In this document: positions 21,692 through 30,510 of the stretch, piece by piece | Numbering within the stretch: the stretch's first letter is position 1 | Layout: each line of letters opens with the position of its first letter | Assembly (NCBI RefSeq): GCF_000518265.1 | Contig: NZ_JADG01000004.1 | Location: forward strand, 62,001-126,000 | Direction of reading: 5' to 3' | Length of the DNA: 64,000 nucleotides | Source: Actinomadura oligospora ATCC 43269 | GTDB taxonomy: Bacteria; Actinomycetota; Actinomycetes; Streptosporangiales; Streptosporangiaceae | Made by a program: the position numbers and the translations under genes | The notes under the pieces: generated by a model | The model's input: only the letters and a program-made list of their open reading frames with translations | Told to the model about the DNA's origin: nothing | The model's database searches: none

Positions 21692-23140
21692 TTACTGGGC
21701 ATCCCGGACAGGCTCGCCCTTGCCCGCCGCGTCACCGTCCACGTCCGAGCCCTCCGCCTTGCCCGAGGACCCGTCCTTGTTGACGCCCTTCGCGCCACCC
21801 TCAGGCTCGTCCGAATCCTCAGCCTTCGCGTCGTCCGCAGGCTCGTCCTTCGCGTCGTCCGCGGCCTCGTCCGAAAGCTCGGGCTTCGCGTCGTCCGCGG
21901 ACTCGGGCTCGTCGTCCGCCTTGGTGTCATCCGCGGGCTCGGCCGTCGCGTCGTCCGCAACCTCAGGCTTCGCCTCGTCTGCGGGCTCGGCCTCCGGCTC
22001 GGGGTCGGCCTTCGGCTCGTCCTGCGCGGCGCGCTCGTCCTCGGATCCGTCCTCGGACGTCTCCTGCGCGGCGGCCTTCGCGTCATCGCCGGGCTCGTCG
22101 ACCGTGGTCTCGGGCTCCTCCTCGGAGGCGCTCTCGGGGACGTCCCCGGCCTGGTCAGCCCGGGTGATGTCCTCGGTCTCGGCGGGCTCGGGACGGTCCT
22201 CAGCGGCCTTCTCAGCGACGCCCTCGGGCTTCTCGTCCGCCACGGTCTCGTCGGCGGGCTCGGAGCCGGGCTCGGAGGTGCCCGGGACGGCGGGCTCGAC
22301 GGCGCCCACGGCCTCGGGACCGGTCTGGTTCCGCGCCCAGTACAGGTAGCCGACCGCGCCGAGGAAGACGATGATCGCGGTCCAGTCGTTCAGCCGCAGC
22401 CCGGCGATGTGGTGGGCGTCGTCGATGCGCAGCGCCTCGACCCAGAAGCGGCCGAGGGTGTAGGCGGCGATGTAGAGCGCGAACGCGCGGCCGTGGGTGA
22501 GCTTGTAGCGGCGCTCGGCCCACAGCACCAGGACGGCGACGCCGACGCACCACAGCGACTCGTACAGGAACGTCGGGTGGTAGGTGGCGACGTCGGCGTA
22601 CTTCGGGTCGAGCGTGCCGTCCGCGGTGCGGGGACGGTGCGCCGAGTCGATCTTCAGCGCCCAGAACGCGTCCAGCGGACGGCCGTACAGCTCCTGGTTC
22701 CACCAGTTGCCCCAGCGGCCGATCGCCTGGGCGAGCGCGATGCCGGGGGCGATGGCGTCGCCGAGCGCGAGCACCGAGATGCCCCGGCGGCGGCAGCCGA
22801 TGATCGCCCCGACCGCCCCGAGGACGACGGCGCCCCAGATGCCGAGGCCGCCCTCCCAGACCTTCAGCGCGTTCACCGGGTCCTTGCCGTCCCCGAAGTA
22901 CCGCTGGTAGTCGGTGAGCACGTGGTACAGGCGCCCGCCGACCAGGCCGAACGGGACGGCCCAGACCGCGACGTCGATCACGGTGCCGGGCTGGCCGCCC
23001 TTGGCCGCCCAGCGGCGTTCGCCGAGCCAGACCGCCACGACGATGCCGAGGATGATCATCAGGGCGTAGGCGCGGATCGGGACCGGCCCGAGGTGCCAGA
23101 CGCCCTGGGAGGGACTAGGAAGGAAGGCCACCGGCTGCAT
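21692..23140 (-). CDS. lgt: Prolipoprotein diacylglyceryl transferase with acidic C-terminal tail
   Basis: 482 residues. The first 275 form the normal Lgt enzyme: seven membrane helices, VPFGLVGGRLYHVLTDY, and the signature GRWGNWWNQELYGRP. It attaches diacylglycerol to lipobox Cys of prolipoproteins in the membrane. Residues from about 290 to 482 are a low-complexity tail rich in Glu, Asp, Ala and Pro with loose repeats (ADDAKPE, ADDAKAED), cytoplasmic and presumably disordered. Acidic tails occur in other actinobacterial Lgt proteins; their role is unknown. TAACGT (23154-23149) just before the ATG hints at a very short or no leader. Confidence 0.94.
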   Translation of the reverse strand: MQPVAFLPSPSQGVWHLGPVPIRAYALMIILGIVVAVWLGERRWAAKGGQPGTVIDVAVWAVPFGLVGGRLYHVLTDYQRYFGDGKDPVNALKVWEGGLGIWGAVVLGAVGAIIGCRRRGISVLALGDAIAPGIALAQAIGRWGNWWNQELYGRPLDAFWALKIDSAHRPRTADGTLDPKYADVATYHPTFLYESLWCVGVAVLVLWAERRYKLTHGRAFALYIAAYTLGRFWVEALRIDDAHHIAGLRLNDWTAIIVFLGAVGYLYWARNQTGPEAVGAVEPAVPGTSEPGSEPADETVADEKPEGVAEKAAEDRPEPAETEDITRADQAGDVPESASEEEPETTVDEPGDDAKAAAQETSEDGSEDERAAQDEPKADPEPEAEPADEAKPEVADDATAEPADDTKADDEPESADDAKPELSDEAADDAKDEPADDAKAEDSDEPEGGAKGVNKDGSSGKAEGSDVDGDAAGKGEPVRDAQ

Positions 23141-23335
23141 GAGCGTTGACGTTACCGCGTTCGAGGGGTACGGGACGCACGTCCCGCGCCGAACACCCGA
23201 TCGCCGGGCCTTCCGGGCGGAAACGGATATGCGGAACGCGAAACCGGGAGGCGGCGGGCCCGCGCGACCCTCCGCCTCCCGGCGACCGTGCCCGCCCTCC
23301 CGGCGACCGTGCGCGGGCGGCCCGTCACCGGCCCG

Positions 23336-24097
23336 CTACCGGCCTCCGGCCTGCTGGACGGCCTTGGTGAGGTCGTCCTTGGTGGTCGCGTTCAGCTGCC
23401 TGCCGTCGAGGAACATCGTCGGCGTGCCCTCGACCTTGCGGGTCTCGAGGGCGTACTTGGTCATCTCGGCGACCTTCGCCTTCTGCTTCATGTCCCGGAC
23501 GCACGGCTCGAAGTTCGCGTCCGTGACACCGAGCTGACGGCCCCACTTCACCAGGTCGTCCTCGGAGAACCCGTCCTTGCCCTCCTCGGGCTGCGCCTTG
23601 TACAGCGTGTCGTGGAAGGAGAGCCACTGTGCGGCCGGGACGCACAGGGCGGCGTTCGCGCCGCGCTCGGAGTTGCCGCTCAGCGGTTCCTGCTGGAACA
23701 GGTGGAACGGCCGGTAGACGAGCTTCAGCTTGCCGTCCGCGACGAGCTGCCGCATGGTCGGGCCGAGGGACGCCTCCAGCGCCTTGCACCCGGGGCACTG
23801 GAAGTCCTCGAACAGTTCCAGGACGGGCTTGGACACGCCCGCCTTCGCCATCGTGACCGAGCCGTCCGGGTTCCGCGTGACCGGCGCGGACGGGCCGGTG
23901 TACGGAGTGGCCTTCACCTTCCCGCCGTTGTCGCCGCTGTTGGCGACCAGGACCACCACGACGGCGATCACCACCGCCGCGACCGCGACCCCCAGCACGA
24001 TCATCAGCAGCCGGGCGCGGCGGTCCCGGGCGGCCTGGGCCGCCCGCTGCGCCGCCAGTTTCTCGCGCGCGGTGCGCGTCCTGTCGGCCTTGCTCAT
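23336..24097 (-). CDS. Membrane-anchored DsbA/thioredoxin-fold oxidoreductase, CPGC
   Basis: 253 residues from ATG 24097, which has GGGGG spaced four bases upstream. A basic cytoplasmic tail (1-28), one helix (29-52), then a thioredoxin-4/DsbA-like domain with active site FEDFQCPGCKALE (Cys 101 and 104) and the cis-Pro region VEGTPTMFLDGRQL. It should form or shuffle disulfides in exported proteins. It follows a CPIC paralogue and a VKOR gene on the same strand. Confidence 0.93.
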   Translation of the reverse strand: MSKADRTRTAREKLAAQRAAQAARDRRARLLMIVLGVAVAAVVIAVVVVLVANSGDNGGKVKATPYTGPSAPVTRNPDGSVTMAKAGVSKPVLELFEDFQCPGCKALEASLGPTMRQLVADGKLKLVYRPFHLFQQEPLSGNSERGANAALCVPAAQWLSFHDTLYKAQPEEGKDGFSEDDLVKWGRQLGVTDANFEPCVRDMKQKAKVAEMTKYALETRKVEGTPTMFLDGRQLNATTKDDLTKAVQQAGGR

Positions 24098-24317
24098 CGA
24101 TCCCCCGATCGGCTCCACCTTGCGCTGACGCTTGCAGAGCGTAGCGACGAATGGTCACCGAGGGTGACAGGCGCACGTCATCGGGGCGGAAAGAGCACCG
24201 GCCGGGCACACCGCGCACGCGAGAGCGTGCGGGCGTGCCCGGCCGGGCGACGTCATGCCGGTCCGCCTCGTCCGGACGGACCGGACGTGACGGGCGTACG
24301 GGCGGACGCGGGACGGA

Positions 24318-25088
24318 TCAGGCGGCGGAGGTGACGGCTTTCTCCAGGGCGTTCGGGTCGAACATCGCGTTCTGGTCGATCGGCTTGCCGTTGACCAGGA
24401 CGGACGGGGTGCCCGCGCGGCCGCCGTACTTGGCCTGCAGCACCTTCAGCCCGTCGTCGTTGTTCTTCTTGACCTGCGAGGCGTACTTCTGGTCCGACAC
24501 GCACTTGGCGAAGTTGCCCGTGGTGCCCGCGGCCGTGCCGAACTTCTTCAGCACGTCGACGGTCAGCGCCTTCCGCTCGTCCGGCTGGTTCTGGTAGGCC
24601 ACGTCGTGGAACTGGAGGTACTTGCCCTCGTCGGCGGCGCACCAGCCCGCGACGGCCGCGCGCGGCGAGCCCTGGGGGTTCACGAACGACAGGATGTGGT
24701 ACTTCACCGTGACCTTGCCCTCGGCGGCGAGCTGCTTCACGGTGTCACCGCTGGTCTTCTCGAACTCCTTGCAGATGGGGCACTGGAAGTCCTCGTAGAG
24801 GTCGAGCGTCGCCTTGGCGCCCGGCTTGCCCATCGTGACGGTGCCGTCCGCCTCGACCTTGATCGGGGCGACCGCGCCCTTGTACAGGTTCGCGCTGACG
24901 TTCTTCCCGTCGCCGCCTGACTTGTCGGAGTTCATGGCGACGACGGTGACCACGACGGCCACGGCGACCACGACCACGGCGCCCAGCACGGCGGTGAGCA
25001 GCCGGAACTGCTTGTTCCGCGACTGCTGCCGCCTGCGCTCCTCGGCCAGGCGCTCCCGGGCCGACCGCTCCCGTGCGGCCTTGCTCAT
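24318..25088 (-). CDS. Membrane-anchored DsbA/thioredoxin-fold oxidoreductase, CPIC
   Basis: 256 residues; ATG 25088 preceded by TGAGGAGT. The basic tail (1-28), helix (29-51) and DsbA-like domain have the same layout as the next gene. Active site is YEDFQCPICKEFE (Cys 103 and 106); cis-Pro region is GRAGTPSVLVNGKPI. The residues between the Cys (PI versus PG in its paralogue) set redox potential, so the two may divide labour. The VKOR gene 44 nt upstream is the likely membrane oxidase that recycles it with a quinone. Confidence 0.93.
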   Translation of the reverse strand: MSKAARERSARERLAEERRRQQSRNKQFRLLTAVLGAVVVVAVAVVVTVVAMNSDKSGGDGKNVSANLYKGAVAPIKVEADGTVTMGKPGAKATLDLYEDFQCPICKEFEKTSGDTVKQLAAEGKVTVKYHILSFVNPQGSPRAAVAGWCAADEGKYLQFHDVAYQNQPDERKALTVDVLKKFGTAAGTTGNFAKCVSDQKYASQVKKNNDDGLKVLQAKYGGRAGTPSVLVNGKPIDQNAMFDPNALEKAVTSAA

Positions 25089-25132
25089 TGGTACTCCTCA
25101 GGGTGGAGGTGCTCTTCGGGGGCTTTCACGGG

Positions 25133-25624
25133 CTAGTCGACCTCGCCGAGCCGCCGGAACTCGTCGGCGAGGACGAGGACGAAGATCAGGATAGTGATGA
25201 TGTGCACCCCGGTGCACCACAGGCAGATCTTGTCCAGCACGGCCAGCTCGACCGTCACCAGGTAGACGACGAACAGCACGCCGACCGCCGCGGAGCCCAG
25301 CCGGCTCCAGCGGAACAGCGGCGAGGCGTTCCGCAGCGCCCAGGGCGTGATCAGCACGGCGAAGCCCACGAAGAACAGCAGCCCGAGCAGCGGCAGCGGG
25401 ACGCCGAGCAGCTTGGAGTACTTGCTCGTCGTCACCGCGTGGCAGTCGATCGTGGCGTTGGTCGAGCAGACCAGCGCCTTCTTGTCGTAGTGCGAGTAGG
25501 TCAGGTAGATCGAGATGGCGAGCCCGGCCAGCGTGAGCGGCCAGGCCAGAAGGGGGAACCAGCGCCCGCCCGCCGAACGTGCCGGCGTCGCGTCCGCCTG
25601 CGCCGCCGCTGTCTCTTGCGTCAT
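25133..25624 (-). CDS. Vitamin K epoxide reductase (VKOR) family protein
   Basis: 163 residues from ATG 25624, with GGAAGGAT as ribosome binding site. Four membrane helices. The loop Cys pair is KALVCSTNATIDCHAV (Cys 53 and 61) and the quinone-side pair is KICLWCTGVH (CXXC). Bacterial VKOR replaces DsbB: it oxidises DsbA-like proteins and passes electrons to menaquinone. It heads a run with the two DsbA-like genes. Confidence 0.94.
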   Translation of the reverse strand: MTQETAAAQADATPARSAGGRWFPLLAWPLTLAGLAISIYLTYSHYDKKALVCSTNATIDCHAVTTSKYSKLLGVPLPLLGLLFFVGFAVLITPWALRNASPLFRWSRLGSAAVGVLFVVYLVTVELAVLDKICLWCTGVHIITILIFVLVLADEFRRLGEVD

Positions 25625-25825
25625 CGGTGATCCTTCCACGACCGCCCGTTCAAGGCCGCCCGTCGCGCCGGGGCCACGGCGGGCGAACACACACCTTACG
25701 GGAGAGCGACCCCACTCATGAGCTTGAACCGACGGGGCGTCGGAGCGAGTTCCCGATCCCGGCGACGACTTTCCCTGATCAACGACGCCATCCACCCGGA
25801 ACGCCGCCCGTGCCCCCGCCAGGAA

Positions 25826-25860
25826 CGCCGTCCGGACCGGTGTTCGCGGTCCGGACGGCG
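25826..25860 (-). terminator. Hairpin terminator after trpA
   Basis: A perfect 13-bp stem, CGCCGTCCGGACC (25826-25838) with GGTCCGGACGGCG (25848-25860), closes a 9-nt loop. It lies 66 nt after the trpA stop and separates the trp genes from the VKOR-dsbA run on the same strand. Confidence 0.8.
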
Positions 25861-25926
25861 TGAGGGCGCGACCGGCGGGTGTGGCGCCGAGGCCAGGACG
25901 GGCTGCGGGGCAGGGCCCGCGGCCGG

Positions 25927-26742
25927 TCAGAGCTCGCGGCGGACGCCCCGGGCCAGGTCGGCGGTGAGGGCCCGGACGCCCGCGAGGCCGCTCGCCTCGT
26001 CCGGCGCGTCCAGCAGGCGGCGGATGAACGCCGAGCCGACGATCACCCCGTCCGCGAACCCGGCGACCTCGGCGGCCTGGGCGCCGTCGCTGACGCCGAG
26101 GCCGAGGCCGACCGGCAGGTCCAGGCCCTGCTTGTCGACGCTGGCGCGCGTCCGCTCGACCAGCCTGGGCGCGCCGGTGTCCAGGGCGGTGCGGGCCCCG
26201 GTGACGCCCATCAGGGACGCGGCGTACACGAACCCCCGGCACACCGAGGTGATCTTCTCGATCCGCTCGTCGGTGGAGCTGAGCGCGACCAGGAACACCC
26301 GGTCGAGATCATGGGCGTCGGAGGCCTCCAGCCAGTCGCCGCCCTCCTCGGGCGTGAGGTCCGGGGTGATCAGTCCCGCGCCGCCCGCCGACTTCAGGTC
26401 GCGGGCGAAGGCGTCCACGCCGTACCGGTCCACGGGGTTCCAGTACGTCATGACCAGCGTCGGGACGCCGGTCGCGGCGACGGCCTCGACCGTGCGGAAC
26501 ACGTCGGAGACGTGCGCGCCGCCGACCAGGGCCCGGTGGACGGCGTCCTGGATGGTCGGGCCGTCCATCATCGGGTCGGTGTAGGGAAGGCCGATCTCGA
26601 TGACGTCGCAGCCCGCCTCGACCATGGCCCTGGCCGCGGCGATCGCGCCGTCCACGGACGGGAAGCCCGCGGGCAGGTAGCCGACGAGCGCGGCACGGCC
26701 CTCGGCCCTGGCCTTGTCGTAGGCGGTCTTGACGCTGCTCAC
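25927..26742 (-). CDS. trpA: Tryptophan synthase alpha chain
   Basis: 271 residues, full length. It cleaves indole-3-glycerol phosphate to indole and glyceraldehyde 3-phosphate, the indole passing through a tunnel to TrpB. Conserved [11 protein letters not shown] and the catalytic block [18 protein letters not shown] (Glu and Asp) are present, as are [11 protein letters not shown] and the phosphate loop [13 protein letters not shown] / [10 protein letters not shown]. Its ATG overlaps the trpB stop as ATGA (26742-26739), which ensures equal synthesis of both subunits. Confidence 0.97.
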   Translation of the reverse strand: MSSVKTAYDKARAEGRAALVGYLPAGFPSVDGAIAAARAMVEAGCDVIEIGLPYTDPMMDGPTIQDAVHRALVGGAHVSDVFRTVEAVAATGVPTLVMTYWNPVDRYGVDAFARDLKSAGGAGLITPDLTPEEGGDWLEASDAHDLDRVFLVALSSTDERIEKITSVCRGFVYAASLMGVTGARTALDTGAPRLVERTRASVDKQGLDLPVGLGLGVSDGAQAAEVAGFADGVIVGSAFIRRLLDAPDEASGLAGVRALTADLARGVRREL

Positions 26743-28016
26743 TTGGTCTCTCCCTCGGGCATCAGGCCGAAGAAGCCGGCGGCCGTGTGCATGTCCTTGT
26801 CACCGCGTCCGGACAGGCAGACCACGATCACGGCGTCCGGGCCGAGCTCCCGGCCGACCTTGATCGCGCCCGCGAGCGCGTGCGCGGACTCGATCGCCGG
26901 GATGATGCCCTCGGTGCGGCAGAGCAGCGAGAACGCGTCCATCGCCTCGGCGTCGGTGATCTCGTGGTACTCGGCGCGCCCGGTGTCGTGCAGCCACGAG
27001 TGCTCGGGGCCGACGCCGGGGTAGTCGAGCCCGGCGGAGATCGAGTGCGTCTCCATGGTCTGGCCCTCGGCGTCCTGCAGCAGGTAGGTGCGCATGCCGT
27101 GGATCACGCCGAGCGAGCCGCCGACCAGCGTCGCGGCGTGCTTGCCGGACGCGACGCCGTCGCCGCCCGCCTCGAACCCGTACAGCTTCACGCCCTCGTC
27201 CGGGACGAACGCGTGGAACATGCCGATCGCGTTGGAGCCGCCGCCGACGCACGCGACGACCGCGTCCGGGAGCTTCCCGATGAGGTCGAGGCACTGCTGC
27301 CGGGCCTCGACGCCGATGATCCGCTGGAAGTCGCGGACCATCATCGGGAACGGGTGCGGTCCCATGACCGACCCGATGACGTAGTGGGTGGTGTCGACGG
27401 ACGCGACCCAGTCGCGGAACGCCTCGTTGCAGGCGTCCTTGAGGGTGCGGCTGCCCGTCCTCACCGGGATGACCTCGGCGCCCAGCATCCGCATGCGCGC
27501 GACGTTGAGGGCCTGGCGCTCGGTGTCGACCTCGCCCATGTAGACGGTGCACTCGAGGCCGAGGAGCGCGGCGGCGGTGGCCGTGGCCACGCCGTGCTGC
27601 CCGGCGCCGGTCTCGGCGATGACGCGCTTCTTGCCCATCCGCCGGGTCAGCAGCGCCTGGCCGAGCACGTTGTTGATCTTGTGGGAGCCGGTGTGGTTGA
27701 GGTCCTCGCGCTTGAGCAGGATCCGGGCGCCCCCGGCGTGCTCGGCGAACCGCCTGGCCTCGGTCAGCAGGCTCGGCCGTCCCGCGTAGTTGTTCAGCAG
27801 GTCGTCCAGCTCGGCGGTGAACGACGGGTCGGACTTGGCGGCGTCGAACTCGCGGGTCAGCTCGTCCAGCGCGGCCATGAGGGCCTCGGGGGCGAACCGC
27901 CCGCCGAAGGCGCCGAAGTGACCGGTCGCGTCCGGGACCGGCGACCCGGACGACAGGGTCGCCTTCGAGGACATGGCGGGAACGCCGGAAGCGCCGCGCG
28001 CGGCGTCGATGGTCAT
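26739..28016 (-). CDS. trpB: Tryptophan synthase beta chain
   Basis: 425 residues from ATG 28016. PLP enzyme joining indole and serine to tryptophan. [17 protein letters not shown] opens the conserved part; the PLP lysine is in [16 protein letters not shown]; the phosphate cup is [29 protein letters not shown] is the substrate loop. The first 35 residues are variable, and ATG 27974 (MSSKATL) is an alternative start; neither has a strong ribosome site. Upstream lie a leaderless 17-codon ORF with its own -10 box and the trpC terminator, so trpBA appears separately promoted. Confidence 0.96.
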   Translation of the reverse strand: MTIDAARGASGVPAMSSKATLSSGSPVPDATGHFGAFGGRFAPEALMAALDELTREFDAAKSDPSFTAELDDLLNNYAGRPSLLTEARRFAEHAGGARILLKREDLNHTGSHKINNVLGQALLTRRMGKKRVIAETGAGQHGVATATAAALLGLECTVYMGEVDTERQALNVARMRMLGAEVIPVRTGSRTLKDACNEAFRDWVASVDTTHYVIGSVMGPHPFPMMVRDFQRIIGVEARQQCLDLIGKLPDAVVACVGGGSNAIGMFHAFVPDEGVKLYGFEAGGDGVASGKHAATLVGGSLGVIHGMRTYLLQDAEGQTMETHSISAGLDYPGVGPEHSWLHDTGRAEYHEITDAEAMDAFSLLCRTEGIIPAIESAHALAGAIKVGRELGPDAVIVVCLSGRGDKDMHTAAGFFGLMPEGETK

Positions 28017-28054
28017 GGGTCGTTTTCTCGTCTCTGGAGAGAGGGCTCGTCTGG

Positions 28055-28108
28055 TCAGTGAGATGCCGGACGAGCGCGCCATCGTTCGCGCAGCGGTTCA
28101 GCGAGCAT
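28055..28108 (-). CDS. Putative leaderless trp leader peptide
   Basis: A 17-residue ORF ([17 protein letters not shown]) ends 38 nt before trpB. Its ATG lies exactly six bases after a TAAGGT -10 box, so the transcript would begin at the A of ATG (leaderless). It has one Trp codon in the middle and a basic region, and ends in PASH. The layout recalls, from memory, the Streptomyces trp leader peptide, which has three adjacent Trp codons and ends in PAAH. With one Trp codon, attenuation by stalling would be weak. It could be a decayed leader or chance. Confidence 0.45.
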   Translation of the reverse strand: MLAEPLRERWRARPASH

Positions 28109-28114
28109 GCCCGT

Positions 28115-28120
28115 ACCTTA
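28115..28120 (-). promoter_or_regulatory. -10 box of the trpBA leader transcript
   Basis: TAAGGT on the minus strand (28120-28115), spaced six bases from the leader ATG at 28108, fits the TANNNT-N6-start rule for leaderless actinobacterial promoters. No good -35 is evident, which is common for this class. Confidence 0.5.
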
Positions 28121-28211
28121 CCGCCATCGGCCCAGGCCCACTGCGGTCCGGGGGTGACCCGACGGTCTCCGGAGCGGCCGGTTCCGTCAGCCTCCGGGAC
28201 GGCATGGAAAC

Positions 28212-28238
28212 GCCCGGTCCCCCTCGGGGAGACCGGGC
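28212..28238 (-). terminator. Intrinsic terminator between trpC and trpBA
   Basis: Stem GCCCGGTC (28212-28219) with GACCGGGC (28231-28238), extended inward by CCCC/GGGG-type pairs, followed on the minus strand by GTTT. It lies 20 nt beyond the trpC stop, implying that trpC transcripts end here and trpB needs its own promoter. Confidence 0.8.
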
Positions 28239-28258
28239 GCGACGCGGGCGGGAGCGGG

Positions 28259-29065
28259 TCAGCCGCTCTGGCGGAGGGCCGGGTGGGCTCCGGCGGCGAC
28301 GAGGTCGGCGACGGCCGAGCGCGGGTCGCGGCCGATGACCAGGCTCTCCCCCACCAGGACGGCGTCCGCGCCGGACGAGGCGTAGGCGAGCAGGTCGTGC
28401 GGGCCGCGGACGCCCGACTCGGCGATCTTGACGACGCCCGCCGGGACGCGCGGGGCGACCCGGGCGAAGGTCTCGCGGTCGACCTTGAGGGTCCGCAGGT
28501 CGCGCGCGTTGACGCCGATGACCTTGGCCCCGGCGTCCAGGGCGCGGTCGACCTCCTCCTCGGTGTGCACCTCGACGAGCGGCAGCAGGCCGATCGACTC
28601 GGCCCGCTCGACGAGGGAGACCAGCGCGTCCTGCTCGAGCGCGGCGACGATCAGCAGCGCGACGTCCGCGCCGTACGCGCGGGCCTCCCACAGCTGGTAG
28701 GAGGTGACGATGAAGTCCTTGCGCAGGATCGGGATGTCCACGGTGGCGCGGACGGCGGCCAGATCGTCCAGGCTGCCGCCGAACCGGCGGCGCTCGGTCA
28801 GCACGCTGATGATCTTCGCGCCGCCCGACTCGTAGTCGCGGGCCAGCGCGGCCGGGTCGGCGATCGCGGCGAGCGCGCCCTTGGACGGGCTGCTCCGCTT
28901 CACCTCGGCGACCACCCCGACGCCGGGCGCGCGCAGCGCCGCCAGCGCGTCCCGGGGCGCCGGCGCCTTCGCCGCACGGGCCTTGAGGTCGTCGAGCGAC
29001 ACCGTCCGCTGCCGGTCGGCGAGATCGGCCCGGACCCCCTCGATGATCTCGTCCAGCACGCTCAC
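28259..29065 (-). CDS. trpC: Indole-3-glycerol phosphate synthase
   Basis: 268 residues from GTG 29065, matching the usual family start ([18 protein letters not shown]). A GTG at 29092 behind AGGGGGCT has the better ribosome site and would add nine residues. A TIM barrel that closes the indole ring from CdRP. Conserved [44 protein letters not shown] and VAESGVRGP-like [11 protein letters not shown] carry the catalytic Lys, Glu and Asn. TACGAT at 29137-29132 is a possible -10. Followed by a terminator and then trpBA. Confidence 0.96.
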   Translation of the reverse strand: MSVLDEIIEGVRADLADRQRTVSLDDLKARAAKAPAPRDALAALRAPGVGVVAEVKRSSPSKGALAAIADPAALARDYESGGAKIISVLTERRRFGGSLDDLAAVRATVDIPILRKDFIVTSYQLWEARAYGADVALLIVAALEQDALVSLVERAESIGLLPLVEVHTEEEVDRALDAGAKVIGVNARDLRTLKVDRETFARVAPRVPAGVVKIAESGVRGPHDLLAYASSGADAVLVGESLVIGRDPRSAVADLVAAGAHPALRQSG

Positions 29066-29214
29066 GTCGTGCCCACGCTCGCCCTCGGTCACGCAGGAGC
29101 CCCCTATTTTCCGGTCGATCCGTGCACCGATCGTAGCCTCACCCTCGGACGCCACCCGCACCCGGGGGCGGCCTCCGAACCGCCCTTCCAGCGCCATTCA
29201 CACCCGAACTCCAC

Positions 29215-29688
29215 TCATGGGGCCAGGACGTGCGCGAACGGCAGATTCCGGACGACCCAGTACACGATCAGCAGCCCGACAACGCCCGCGAGGGCGCCGC
29301 GCCGCAGCAGAACGGACGTGACCGGCTCGCCCCGCGCCGCGCAGTACGTCCAGCGCGCCCAGAGGTAGCCGACGACCGGCATCAGCAGGAACGCGAGCGG
29401 GTTGAGCCCGAACGCCGTCCCGACGTGCCCGTGGGTCAGCGAGTTGACCATGCGGAGCCCGCCGCAGCCCGGGCAGTAGTACCCGGTCAGGAACAGGAAC
29501 GGGCAGGTCGGGTAGTGGCCGGGCGAGTGCGGGTCGACGAACGTGACGACCACGGTCGCCGCGGCGGCCGTCCCCAGGACGGCCAGCGGCGTCCACAGCC
29601 GCCGGATCGCGGGCGGCGCGGGCCGTCCGCCGTCCGGAGGCGTCCCCCGCCGTGCGACGCCGACCACGTCAGGTGTCCCCTGGCTCAC
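29215..29688 (-). CDS. DUF2752 membrane protein
   Basis: 157 residues from GTG 29688. Three membrane segments (about 33-50, 92-110, 129-147). The diagnostic block is YPTCPFLFLTGYYCPGCGGL, with a Cys in TCPF and a CPGC pair, followed by RMVNSLTHGHV. Function unknown; in actinomycetes it is commonly found beside trp genes. Its Cys cluster suggests metal or redox binding. Co-oriented with trpC, 149 nt upstream of the trpC start. Confidence 0.85.
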   Translation of the reverse strand: MSQGTPDVVGVARRGTPPDGGRPAPPAIRRLWTPLAVLGTAAAATVVVTFVDPHSPGHYPTCPFLFLTGYYCPGCGGLRMVNSLTHGHVGTAFGLNPLAFLLMPVVGYLWARWTYCAARGEPVTSVLLRRGALAGVVGLLIVYWVVRNLPFAHVLAP

Positions 29689-29817
29689 CGCACCAGCCTA
29701 AGCCGAACCCGCCCCGGAGTTCAGGCGCCCGACCACGAACATGCCCACCGAGCAGCCCCGACCTGGCCTCGAAGGGGCGGACGACCAGCCCCGTCCGGGC
29801 GGTCAGGCGTCCGGGGG

Positions 29818-30498
29818 TCAGGCGTCGAGGCGGTAGCCGACGCCTCGGACGGTGCGGATGGGGCTGACGTCGCCGAGCTTGGCGCGGAGCTGGGCGATGT
29901 GGACGTCCACGGTGCGGCTTCCCGCGCCCGCGCCCGGCCCCCACACCGACTCCAGGAGCTGCTCGCGGGTGAAGACGCGGCCCGGGTTGCGGGCGAGGTA
30001 GCGGAGCAGGTCGAACTCGGTGGCGGTCAGGGTGACGTCCGTGCCGTCCGCGTCGCAGGTGCGGGCGGCGGTGTCGAGGACGAGGCCACCCGCGCGCAGT
30101 TCCCGCGTCCCCTCGGAACCGCCATGCCGCAGCGCGCCCGCGACCGCGCGGACCAGGGCGCGGGGGCCGAACGGCCGGTCCAGGCGGTGCGCGCCGAGGT
30201 TGCGGGCGAGGGCCGGGTCGATCGGGCCGACGACCGCGACGACGCGTCCGCCGGGCGGGCCCGGACGGGCGACCAGGGCCGAGGCGACACGGCGGTACAG
30301 ATCGACGGGCGTCGTGGTGGTGGACAGGTCGAGGACCACCGCGTCCGGACGGAACCGGGCGACGGCGTCGGGCGCGCCCGACGCCTCGAGTTCGACCTCG
30401 ACCCGGTATCCCTCGCGCGTCAGGCAGCGCCGCTGGAGCTCGGCCACGGCGGGATCATGCTCGACGACCAGGACGAGTTCACCCGCGCCACCGGCCAC
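29818..30498 (-). CDS. Orphan OmpR/PhoB-type response regulator
   Basis: 226 residues from GTG 30498, which has GGGAGCGGA upstream. Receiver (1-115): LVLVVEHDPAVAELQ in place of the usual acidic pair, phospho-acceptor in AVVLDLSTTT, and a degenerate KP-type loop (DRPFGPRAL, with Arg in place of Lys). C-terminal winged helix (130-226): LTATEFDLLRYLARNPGRVFTREQLLESVW and VDVHIAQLRAKL, RTVRGVGYRL. No kinase gene is adjacent. Missing Lys and acidic residues suggest an atypical, perhaps phosphorylation-independent regulator. It lies 12 nt after the Trp-associated membrane protein gene. Confidence 0.9.
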   Translation of the reverse strand: MAGGAGELVLVVEHDPAVAELQRRCLTREGYRVEVELEASGAPDAVARFRPDAVVLDLSTTTTPVDLYRRVASALVARPGPPGGRVVAVVGPIDPALARNLGAHRLDRPFGPRALVRAVAGALRHGGSEGTRELRAGGLVLDTAARTCDADGTDVTLTATEFDLLRYLARNPGRVFTREQLLESVWGPGAGAGSRTVDVHIAQLRAKLGDVSPIRTVRGVGYRLDA

Positions 30499-30510
30499 TC
30501 CGCTCCCGCC

